From an uncultured Lachnoanaerobaculum sp. (GTDB lineage: Bacteria; Bacillota; Clostridia; Lachnospirales; Lachnospiraceae), in contig CALISX010000564.1 of assembly GCA_938041725.1 (NCBI GenBank), forward strand, positions 1-7,236: a stretch of 7,236 nt of DNA. Direction: 5' to 3'. The translations under genes and the position numbers were made by a program. The notes below the pieces were generated by a model. The model was not told the DNA's origin. It worked only from the letters and a program-made list of their open reading frames with translations, and did no database searches. Positions 1 through 6,214 of this stretch are shown here, piece after piece. The first letter of the stretch is position 1; each line of letters begins with the position of its first letter.

Positions 1-1783
1 CGGATCTGGTTCCCGTCACCACATCCCCGGCAGCAAAAATCCCCTCCCGGCTGGTTTTTCCGCCCTCTGTGGTTTTGACATAGGACCCATGGGTTAATTC
101 CACCCCAAAGGCCTCCGTCCCCTCCGGCCTTTGTCCCACCGCAAAAATCACCTGGTCCGCCGGTAAAATCTCCTGGGAATGCTCCACCAGCTCCAGCACT
201 GCTTTTCTATTTTCATCAAAATAAAATTTCTCCACAGCCTGGATTTCCACTCCCTGGGCTTTGTCTTCTCCTATGATCCGCAAAAAGGAATAACCGTCAT
301 GCAGCAGAACGCCTTCCTCCTGACCCTCTGTAATTTCTTCCTTGGAGGCCGTCATGGCATCCCCCTTTTCCAGACAGACAATATGCACGGTTTTTGCTCC
401 CCGGCGCAGGGCAGTCCTGGCACAGTCATAGGCCACATTGCCGCCCCCCAAAACCACTACCCGGTCTCCCATGGGAAGGGCCCCCTTTTCTCTGGCATCC
501 TTTAAAAATTCGGTATTCACATATACCCCGGGTAAATCTCTTCCCTCTATGGGAAGCTTCACGCCGGCATGGGTTCCTGTGGCAAAAAGAAGGGCATCAT
601 ACCCCTGGGATAAAAGCTCCTGGGGACTTTCCACCCCCTGCTTTAGATAAAGCTGAACCCCGGCCTGGACAATCTCCTCCACCTCTTTTTCAATCACCGC
701 ATCCGGCAGCCGGTAGCCTGGAATGCCATAACGCAGCTGTCCTCCAGCCTGGGGATTTTTTTCAAATACACTGACTCTATGGCCTTTTTTGGCAAGGTAG
801 AGTGCCGCCGTCAGTCCTGCCGGTCCTGCCCCCACCACAGCTGCTTTTTTCCCGGTGTCAGCCGCTTTTCGCACTCGTTTCTTCCAGGCACCGTCATCAT
901 GCACCGCTGCCGCCCGTTTTAATTTACAAATAGATATGGGATCTCCCAATTCACCTCTTTTACACTGGCTCTCACACACATGGCTGCAAACAGAACCCAG
1001 CACCTCTGGGAAGGGTACCTTCTCCCGCACCACAGCGGCAGCCTTGGAAAAATCCCCGGCTTTGATATAGCGGATATACCTGGGAATATCAATATGAGCA
1101 GGACAGGCTCCTCTGCAGGGCACCACATTGTCTGCATAGACCCGGGTATCCTGCATGATTTTTACCTGATCCATAATGGAACCGGTGGGGCAGACCTCAA
1201 TGCAGGCCCCGCAAAACCGGCAATCCGCCTCCTTGAGCTGCTTCCCCTCGGGAACCCCGGCATGGATTCCCACATCGGTTTTTATATAGTCCAGAACCCC
1301 CACTCCCCGCAGATCATGGCAGGCCCTGATGCACCTTCCGCAGCGGATGCACCGGGTAAACAAATGGGAAATCAATGGATTGGAATCATCATTGGGCAGT
1401 GCCCTGGATTTCTTTCTCCATCTGTCGGGGCTTACCCCCAGATACTGGTACAATGACTGCAGCTCGCATTTTCCAAACTTGGGGCAGCCGGTGCATTCCG
1501 CCGGATGGGTTGCCAGTATGAGCTCCATGGCATCCTTTCGTATCTTGTCCGACTTCTCCCTGTGAATATGGATATTCATGCCCTCCTTTGCCTCCGTGAG
1601 ACAAGAGGGTACAGCTTCTGCCATACCCTCTATCTCCACGGAACAAAGTCTGCATCCACCCTTGGCCTCTAAGTCCGGGTGGCTGCAAAGATGGGGAATA
1701 AACACACCGACCTCCAAAGCAGCCTTTAAAATGGACTGCCCCTCCCTGACCTCAATCTCCCTGTCATCAATTGTGATCTTCAT
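1..1783 (-). CDS. NAD(P)H-dependent Fe-S/FAD oxidoreductase, NuoG-like N-terminus fused to GltD-like module (partial, 3' end off window)
   Basis: At least 594 residues are open with no stop to the left edge. The N-terminus is a NuoG/FeFe-hydrogenase-type electron-transfer module. It has plant-type [2Fe-2S] ligands Cys33, Cys44, Cys47 and Cys61, and a His93-x3-Cys97-x2-Cys100-x5-Cys106 cluster site. Two [4Fe-4S] ferredoxin motifs follow, at Cys145/148/151/155 and Cys188/191/194/198. From about residue 220 it is a glutamate-synthase small-subunit/dihydropyrimidine-dehydrogenase-like module. This has further cysteines (223, 227, 266, 270, 274), an FAD-binding GAGPAG at 318-323, an NAD(P)-binding GGGN at 446-449, and the late FAD motif AAGD at 584-587. 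By family knowledge such proteins move electrons between NAD(P)H, flavin and ferredoxin-like clusters in the cytoplasm. It is the last visible gene of the operon, 100 nt after the FAD enzyme, so it may be that enzyme's electron donor (inference). The AAGD motif normally lies near the GltD C-terminus, so the gene may end shortly outside. The exact partner and the NADH/NADPH preference cannot be read from the sequence. Confidence 0.9.
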   Translation of the reverse strand, partial: MKITIDDREIEVREGQSILKAALEVGVFIPHLCSHPDLEAKGGCRLCSVEIEGMAEAVPSCLTEAKEGMNIHIHREKSDKIRKDAMELILATHPAECTGCPKFGKCELQSLYQYLGVSPDRWRKKSRALPNDDSNPLISHLFTRCIRCGRCIRACHDLRGVGVLDYIKTDVGIHAGVPEGKQLKEADCRFCGACIEVCPTGSIMDQVKIMQDTRVYADNVVPCRGACPAHIDIPRYIRYIKAGDFSKAAAVVREKVPFPEVLGSVCSHVCESQCKRGELGDPISICKLKRAAAVHDDGAWKKRVRKAADTGKKAAVVGAGPAGLTAALYLAKKGHRVSVFEKNPQAGGQLRYGIPGYRLPDAVIEKEVEEIVQAGVQLYLKQGVESPQELLSQGYDALLFATGTHAGVKLPIEGRDLPGVYVNTEFLKDAREKGALPMGDRVVVLGGGNVAYDCARTALRRGAKTVHIVCLEKGDAMTASKEEITEGQEEGVLLHDGYSFLRIIGEDKAQGVEIQAVEKFYFDENRKAVLELVEHSQEILPADQVIFAVGQRPEGTEAFGVELTHGSYVKTTEGGKTSREGIFAAGDVVTGTRS

Positions 1784-1791
1784 TTCCATTT

Positions 1792-1796
1792 CCTCT
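1792..1796 (-). promoter_or_regulatory. Ribosome binding site AGAGG deciding the oxidoreductase start
   Basis: On the minus strand AGAGG is followed by two in-frame ATGs. The first, at 1789, is only 2 nt away, too close for normal initiation. The second, at 1783, is 8 nt away and begins M-K-I-T-I-D, a typical first beta strand of a [2Fe-2S] domain. The start at 1783 is therefore preferred. The site directly follows hairpin 3 of the leader, so base pairing just upstream could affect its access. Confidence 0.65.
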
Positions 1797-1797
1797 T

Positions 1798-1870
1798 GGC
1801 AGCACCCAGGCTGCCCTGCAGCAAAATGCTGCAGACATTGATACTTGTTGTGCTGCCGGGTACCCCCGGC
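1798..1870 (-). promoter_or_regulatory. Intercistronic structured spacer: three perfect hairpins with an alternative long-range stem
   Basis: In minus-strand (mRNA) order the spacer holds three perfect inverted repeats. Hairpin 1 is GCCGGG-GGTA-CCCGGC (1870-1855), hairpin 2 is CTGCAGCA-TTT-TGCTGCAG (1834-1816), and hairpin 3 is GGCAGC-CTGGGT-GCTGCC (1815-1798). In addition GGCAGCAC (1857-1850) is exactly complementary to GTGCTGCC (1805-1798), an 8-bp stem enclosing hairpin 2 and excluding hairpins 1 and 3. Hairpin 3 ends one base before the ribosome binding site. No T-run follows any hairpin in the operon direction, so none is an intrinsic terminator. Possible roles are mRNA processing or stability between cistrons, or translational control of the downstream gene (inference). 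Confidence 0.5.
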
Positions 1871-1883
1871 ATTTTTAATATCC

Positions 1884-3374
1884 TTAGAATTCAAATGCCT
1901 CTTCGCACTGGGCGGCGGCATTTTCCCCTGCAATCCTGCCGGAGTTTAAGCAAAATCCCATGGTATTTCCTGAAAGGGTAAAGGGATAGCTGTCTCCAAA
2001 AATATTACAGGCATCGGTTCCCACACAGTACAGTCCGGGAATGACCTTGGATCTTTCATCCAGCACCTGGGTCTTGTGGTTGATGCGCACCCCTCCCAAA
2101 GAACCATAGGCCCCCACATTCATGCGGCAGATATAAAAGGGTGCCTTCTCAATGGGCGTCATATAGGATCTATCCTTTTCAAAGATTTCATCGTATCCCT
2201 GGTCACACATTTCATTGTACTCTTCCACCTGGTTCACCAGACCTTCCACATCAATGCCCATTTTTTCTGCCAGCTCCTCAATGGTATCTCCCTGGGCAAT
2301 GGGTTCATAGCCTGCAGCCAGATCCCGTTCCCACTGCTCATCAAACTGGCTGTACAGATCATGGGGATGCACATGGGACATGATATCCGGGCCTTTTTTC
2401 TTGTATTTCTTTAAGAGTCTGCTGTCAAAAATCGCATAGGCCACCGATCCCGGCTGCACTGAAATGGCATTTCCCGTAAAGGTGGTGTTGGCAATCTGAT
2501 CCTCAGGCATAAAACGGGCGCCATTTCTATTCACCCACAAACAGGGCTGACGGAAGGCTCCGTCCAGAATAAAGTGATTCATATTGTCCGGCAGCTGATA
2601 CATCAATTCCATAATGGGCTGTTCCTTACCTGCTCCTGCAGCCCAGCACATTTTCAGCCCCTCTCCCTTCATCCCTGGAATGGCAAAATTAAAAATGGTC
2701 TTGCCAAACTCATATCCCGTTTCTTCTTGAATCATCTGAGGATTGTCTCCAAAGCCTCCTGTGGCCACAATCACAGCCTTGGCCCTGCACACAATCTCTT
2801 CCCCCTGGGGATCCCTTGCAATTACCCCCACCACTGCATCATCTTCTTTGATCAAGGACTGTACCGGAGTCTCAAACAAAATCTCCACCCCCAGGTCCTT
2901 GGCTCTTTCTGTCATTTTCTTAGTCATGGCTGTGGCTGACCTGGGACCGGGCACACCCCCTCCCTCTGGCTTTACCACATGCCAGGTAAACTCTCCATCG
3001 GAATAGGCTCTGGTGCTTTCCGGTGCGCCAAAGGCCCTTTGCACCCCGGCAAACTCCACACCCATTTCCTCCAGCCAGTCAATGGTGTCTCCGGATTTAA
3101 AATAATAATCCCGAACCAAACGGGCATCCACCCGGTAATGGGTAAAAAACATATGCTTTCTAAAGGCTTCTCCAGGCGTTAAGGGAATCATATGCTCCCT
3201 TTGCACCCGGGATCCGACTCCCAGGGGGCCCATACCCATGTTGGCAGCGCCTCCAGTGTTATTGGACTTTTCAAAGGCAATGACCCTGGCTCCCCCTTCA
3301 GCAGCCGCAATGGAGGCGGCCAGCCCGGATAATCCTGCTGCTACTACAATAACATCTGTTTCTAAATTTTTCAT
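1884..3374 (-). CDS. FAD-dependent oxidoreductase, FAD_binding_2 (fumarate reductase/ketosteroid dehydrogenase superfamily)
   Basis: A 496-residue cytoplasmic flavoenzyme with no signal peptide, haem-binding or FMN-attachment domain. The N-terminal dinucleotide-binding strand reads VVAAGLSGL (10-18), so the first glycine of GxGxxG is Ala12, while Gly14 and Gly17 are kept. FAD-contact stretches follow: EKSNNTGG (35-42), ATGGFGDN (204-211), and IPGLYCVGTDA (445-455) with SGRIAGENAA (478-487). The substrate-domain segment VNRNGARF (281-288) matches the superfamily. However, the Arg proton donor that follows about eight residues later in flavocytochrome c fumarate reductases is absent (Asn295 region). 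The C-terminal RLGGNA arginine is replaced too (TLSGNT, 466-471). Tyr463 in GDSYP recalls the YP motif of ketosteroid dehydrogenases. GGAGG sits 5 nt before the ATG, 24 nt after the upstream stop. The likely role is reduction or dehydrogenation of an organic substrate at a C-C bond; the substrate is unknown. Confidence 0.88.
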   Translation of the reverse strand: MKNLETDVIVVAAGLSGLAASIAAAEGGARVIAFEKSNNTGGAANMGMGPLGVGSRVQREHMIPLTPGEAFRKHMFFTHYRVDARLVRDYYFKSGDTIDWLEEMGVEFAGVQRAFGAPESTRAYSDGEFTWHVVKPEGGGVPGPRSATAMTKKMTERAKDLGVEILFETPVQSLIKEDDAVVGVIARDPQGEEIVCRAKAVIVATGGFGDNPQMIQEETGYEFGKTIFNFAIPGMKGEGLKMCWAAGAGKEQPIMELMYQLPDNMNHFILDGAFRQPCLWVNRNGARFMPEDQIANTTFTGNAISVQPGSVAYAIFDSRLLKKYKKKGPDIMSHVHPHDLYSQFDEQWERDLAAGYEPIAQGDTIEELAEKMGIDVEGLVNQVEEYNEMCDQGYDEIFEKDRSYMTPIEKAPFYICRMNVGAYGSLGGVRINHKTQVLDERSKVIPGLYCVGTDACNIFGDSYPFTLSGNTMGFCLNSGRIAGENAAAQCEEAFEF

Positions 3375-3398
3375 TCTATCCTCCCATCAAAACCAGTC

Positions 3399-4055
3399 TT
3401 ACGAAATTCCCTTGAATTTTTTTTCTTTATATTTTATCAGCCGTTCACTGACAATTTGCCGGTTTTTTGGATTGGCAAAAAATCCCCCCTGGGTTTCCCC
3501 GATTTCATCCAAATGTCTGGCTCTTCCCTCCACTGTGGTCCTGTCCTTTAACAGGCCGTTGGGAGCAATCACAAATTTCCATTGATCCCCTGTTTTTTCC
3601 AGAGTTCCCCCGGCACCGCAGACCTGGCATTCAATAGGGTAATGGAGTCCGTCCCACTGCATTTCTCCCAGCACCAGGGCATTGCAATGACAGTTGGGGC
3701 ACCATCCCATATCCGCCTCTCCAAGCCAGATTCGATTCTCCGGCGGAGTCTGCACCGCCTTTACAATATTTTCCCCCAGTTTTTTTGCCCGAATCATGAG
3801 CTTGTCGTCTAAAAGACACTGGGCCGGAGCAGGAACCCGGGTGGCCAAAAGCATATCCACCACCTTCATATCCGTGGTAAACATGGTGGCCTGCAAGGCT
3901 TCCAGAGCCATGGACTGCCAGGCTCTGGTGGAGCCTCCCACAGAAATCAGCCCTGCCACTCTGTCCCTGTGCTCAATGGCATGAATGGCTTCCAAAAAAG
4001 CTGTTTCATAGCTAAGGCTTCTGTGGGCAAAGGTGAGGTAATTGGAAGCCGGCAT
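3399..4055 (-). CDS. Flavodoxin/NADPH-dependent FMN reductase-like protein with zinc ribbon, N-terminally truncated
   Basis: An open frame of 218 residues from ATG at 4055. The stretch DRVAGLISVGGS (about 31-42), followed by a long helical segment and MKVVDML, resembles the second half of the NADPH-dependent FMN reductase/flavodoxin fold. A zinc-ribbon-like tail follows with CPNCHC (119-124) and CQVC (143-146). The first half of the fold is missing: the GSPR-type FMN phosphate loop, the central strands and the usual Cys-rich loop, roughly 100 residues. The frame cannot extend, because an in-frame TGA lies at 4067-4065, three codons before the ATG. GAAGGG sits 5 nt before the ATG. A TTG at 4058 is an alternative start. 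It is the first gene of the redox operon, 24 nt before the flavoenzyme. It may be a degraded gene or a domain kept for another role, such as a zinc-ribbon partner protein. The truncation is inferred from family knowledge, not alignment. Confidence 0.68.
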   Translation of the reverse strand: MPASNYLTFAHRSLSYETAFLEAIHAIEHRDRVAGLISVGGSTRAWQSMALEALQATMFTTDMKVVDMLLATRVPAPAQCLLDDKLMIRAKKLGENIVKAVQTPPENRIWLGEADMGWCPNCHCNALVLGEMQWDGLHYPIECQVCGAGGTLEKTGDQWKFVIAPNGLLKDRTTVEGRARHLDEIGETQGGFFANPKNRQIVSERLIKYKEKKFKGIS

Positions 4056-4103
4056 CAAATCCCTTCATACTTCAATTTGCGAGCAATCCATACATACTAC
4101 ATG

Positions 4104-4127
4104 ATAAAAATATAACTATATTTTTAT
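4104..4127. promoter_or_regulatory. AT-rich perfect palindrome, candidate operator of the divergent promoter region
   Basis: ATAAAAATATA and its exact reverse complement TATATTTTTAT are separated by 2 bp (AC). The dyad lies between the divergent regulator (ATG 4247) and the redox operon (ATG 4055). It overlaps plausible -10 hexamers on both strands: plus TATAAC at 4111-4116 and TATATT at 4117-4122, minus TATAGT at 4120-4115. A weak -35 (TTGTTG, 4144-4139) lies 18 nt upstream of the minus TATAGT. A second plus-strand candidate is TTGCGA (4077-4082), 17 nt, CATGAT (4100-4105). Position and symmetry suit a regulator binding site, but low complexity makes some symmetry likely by chance. Confidence 0.45.
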
Positions 4128-4230
4128 TTTTTTTCATCCAACAAAGAAAGGATATTTAAGGGAATCTCTTCTTTTTTTTCCGACATTTGTCTGATAGACT
4201 TAAAGAACATTTTCATTTCCGAATCATCTA

Positions 4231-4237
4231 AAGAGGT
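4231..4237 (+). promoter_or_regulatory. Ribosome binding site of the PucR-type regulator
   Basis: AAGAGGT lies 9 nt before the ATG at 4247. It supports that start; no other start codon with a comparable site is close by. Confidence 0.6.
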
Positions 4238-4246
4238 ACGAAGCCT

Positions 4247-5461
4247 ATGAATCCAAGAAAAACAGAACTTGAGATACTTTTTGACGCCTTGTACAGCGGA
4301 ATGGGAATCCAGGCCATCACCAATGCAGCCTATGCCCTTTTGGGAAATCCCCTTTCCGTATGTGACACCAGCTTTTCCATGATCAGTCACATTCCTCTAA
4401 AACAGGAGGAAGAATATTTAGACCAGGTGGGGGAGAGAAAATTCATCAAGGAAGCTTTGGTAGAGGATATGAGAAAAACAGGGGTGGTGGATGCCATTTA
4501 TAATTCTCCCCTTCCTTTTTTGGCCAGAGCCCTCTCCCACACTCCCTTCTCCTGGATCTATGAAGGGGTGCGGATTCGAAACTCTGTGGTGGCCTATATC
4601 TGCCTGTGCGATGCCCATCGTCCCTTTGCAGAAAAGGACCTTGAGATTCTCCACATGTTTACCCGCATGCTGTCTGTGGAAATGCAAAAGGACACCACCT
4701 ACAGCCATAAGGCCGGAGTGAAATATGAATTCTTCCTAACAGAACTGTTAGAGGGGAAGTTTGAACGAAGCAGGGAATATCTTACCAACCAGCTGATTTT
4801 GCTGGGCCATCAGCCTGCCGCCAGCTATCATATTTTGGTCTGCCGCTTTGAGGATGAGTCTGCCAAAAAACCGGGCATCCGCTTTTTTTATGACCAAATC
4901 CTCTCCCTGCTTCCCGGAGCCATGGTGGTGATGTTTCGCAGCCGGATCACCATCCTCTTTCCCGCAAGCCATCCCCCCTTTCCCTATCTAAAGGAAAGAC
5001 TCTCCACCTTTTTGAAAATGAACCATATGATTGCGGCGATCAGCTATGGATTTAGAGACATTGCAGACAGTCCCCATTATTTTAGACAAATAGAGGAGCT
5101 GCTGGCCCTTCCCAAGCTCCTTCCAGACCCGGAGGGCTTTCTCTACTATGGAGACTATTACCTGCAGCATATGATTCACAAGACCAAGGATACAGCCCTT
5201 TTAAAGGCCTCCATCCACCCGGGGATTAAAGCCCTGGAGGAATATGACAGAGAACACCGCACCAGCTACAGAGAAACCCTTCTCGCCTACCTGAAACATA
5301 ACCGGAGCGCCTCCCTAAGCGCCAAGGCTTTGCATATTCATAAAAGCACCTTTTTTTACCGGCTGACCAAAATCAGCGAACTTTTTGGCCTGGACCTGTC
5401 CCGGCAGGAGGATCTGTTTGCCTATGAATATTCCTTTGCCATCCTTTCCTATTTGGCGTAG
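4247..5461 (+). CDS. PucR/CdaR-type transcriptional regulator with C-terminal HTH_30 domain
   Basis: A 404-residue cytoplasmic regulator. The C-terminus carries the PucR-type helix-turn-helix (about 341-395): a YLKHNRSASLSAKALHIH segment, then KSTFFYRL and KISELFGLDL. This matches the family pattern YL-x-N-x-S-x-A-x-L-x-(V/I)-H-(R/K)-(N/S)-T-x-x-YRL-x-K-I. The N-terminal region (about 1-150) looks like a GAF- or PAS-like sensor: a LLGNPLSVCDTSF segment and a second part ending in FAEKDLEILHMFTRML. The middle (about 165-260) resembles the degenerate cyclase-like CdaR domain. PucR/CdaR proteins usually activate nearby catabolic genes in response to a small ligand. Its divergent position next to the redox operon suggests it controls that operon and perhaps itself (inference). 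The ligand cannot be read from the sequence. The last codons (Ser-Tyr-Leu-Ala-stop) form one arm of the inverted repeat shared with truA. Confidence 0.88.
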   Translation: MNPRKTELEILFDALYSGMGIQAITNAAYALLGNPLSVCDTSFSMISHIPLKQEEEYLDQVGERKFIKEALVEDMRKTGVVDAIYNSPLPFLARALSHTPFSWIYEGVRIRNSVVAYICLCDAHRPFAEKDLEILHMFTRMLSVEMQKDTTYSHKAGVKYEFFLTELLEGKFERSREYLTNQLILLGHQPAASYHILVCRFEDESAKKPGIRFFYDQILSLLPGAMVVMFRSRITILFPASHPPFPYLKERLSTFLKMNHMIAAISYGFRDIADSPHYFRQIEELLALPKLLPDPEGFLYYGDYYLQHMIHKTKDTALLKASIHPGIKALEEYDREHRTSYRETLLAYLKHNRSASLSAKALHIHKSTFFYRLTKISELFGLDLSRQEDLFAYEYSFAILSYLA

Positions 5462-5487
5462 AAAAAAGAACTACGCTAAATAGGAAA
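5445..5487. terminator. 17-bp inverted repeat at the convergent regulator/truA junction, possible shared terminator
   Basis: TTTCCTATTTGGCGTAG (5445-5461) and CTACGCTAAATAGGAAA (5471-5487) pair along all 17 positions. One position is a G-U wobble in the plus transcript and a C-A mismatch in the minus transcript. The 9-nt loop is AAAAAAGAA. Each arm contains the last codons and stop of one gene, so the structure lies inside both reading frames. The T-tract after the stem is only three bases in the plus direction and absent in the minus direction. It is not a textbook intrinsic terminator, though a bidirectional termination or end-protection role is the simplest explanation. Confidence 0.55.
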
Positions 5488-6211
5488 TTTCCACCAAGGT
5501 CAGGCCCTTGGCAGGCATGGTCTGTCCTGCCAGCCTCCTGTTTCTGGCCGCAAAAATCTCCGGGATATGCTCTGGAGGATACACATGGAGACCGATTTTT
5601 AACAGAGTACCTGCTATGATACGGATCATGTTGTATAAAAATCCGTCTCCTTGAATGATGATGGTGATCATATCCTCGTCCTCTTCGATTTCCAGAGAAT
5701 GGACGGTACGCACGGTGGAAAGGGCCTGGGTTTTCTGGGAGCAAAAGCTTACAAAGTCATGGGTTCCCACAAAATACCCAGTGGCTTCCCGCATTTTTTC
5801 CACATCCAGCTTGTAATAGCAAAAATGGGCATACAGCCGTTCTGTGGGAATACTGATCCGGCGGTTTAGAATCCTATAGGTATAGGTCTTTACACAGTTT
5901 TGTTTTCTGGGATGCCAGTCCTCCTCCACAGCAAAGGACTCCTGAATCCGGATATCCTCCGGCAGCCTTTGGTTAATGGCAAAAGCAAATTTTTCCTCCG
6001 CCATGGGCATGGCTGTATCAAATACCGCCACATTTCCATAGGCATGCACCCCGGCATCGGTTCGGGAGGCACCGATTACCGCAATGCTCTCTCCGGTCAA
6101 GGAGGAAATGGCGGCATTCAGCACCTCTTCAATGGTCACGCCATTGGGCTGCTTTTGCCAGCCGCAGTAATTTGTTCCGTCATAGGAAACAATCAAACAA
6201 ATTCTTCTCAA
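5471..6211 (-). CDS. truA: tRNA pseudouridine synthase A
   Basis: A 246-residue protein, normal for TruA, which converts U38, U39 and U40 of the tRNA anticodon stem to pseudouridine in the cytoplasm. The N-terminus has the SYDGTNYCGWQKQ signature (9-21). The catalytic aspartate is Asp52 in SRTDAGVHA, where Ser replaces the more common Gly. KTYTYRI in the middle and GDGFLYNMIRIIAGTLL near the C-terminus are also family features. The start is TTG at 6211; no ATG is available nearby and the protein begins correctly with M-R-R-I-C-L-I. Only 3 nt separate it from the ecfT stop, so translation is probably coupled. It ends in Ser-Tyr-Leu-Ala-stop inside the inverted repeat shared with the convergent regulator. 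The usual downstream neighbours rplM and rpsI are not present here. Confidence 0.97.
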   Translation of the reverse strand: MRRICLIVSYDGTNYCGWQKQPNGVTIEEVLNAAISSLTGESIAVIGASRTDAGVHAYGNVAVFDTAMPMAEEKFAFAINQRLPEDIRIQESFAVEEDWHPRKQNCVKTYTYRILNRRISIPTERLYAHFCYYKLDVEKMREATGYFVGTHDFVSFCSQKTQALSTVRTVHSLEIEEDEDMITIIIQGDGFLYNMIRIIAGTLLKIGLHVYPPEHIPEIFAARNRRLAGQTMPAKGLTLVEISYLA

Positions 6212-6214
6212 GTC

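Noticed and set aside
1787..1789. Upstream ATG at 1789 as start of the Fe-S oxidoreductase
   Set aside because: Only 2 nt separate it from AGAGG; the ATG at 1783 has normal spacing and starts at the expected first beta strand.
179..1841. Several plus-strand open frames of 60-158 residues opposite the Fe-S oxidoreductase
   Set aside because: They lie antisense to a continuous minus-strand frame with complete cofactor motifs, show no domain-like sequence, and overlap each other in different frames.
1855..1876. GC-rich hairpin followed by ATTTTT on the plus strand, looking like an intrinsic terminator
   Set aside because: No plus-strand gene precedes it. In the operon direction no T-run follows the stem, so it is treated as part of the structured spacer.
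4056..4058. TTG as start of the flavodoxin-like gene
   Set aside because: The adjacent ATG at 4055 has better spacing (5 nt) from GAAGGG, and using the TTG would add only one residue.
4124..4390. 88-residue minus-strand open frame over the regulator start, as a full gene
   Set aside because: Most of it is the antisense of the regulator N-terminus, with no good ribosome site. Only its last part was kept, as a weak remnant hypothesis.
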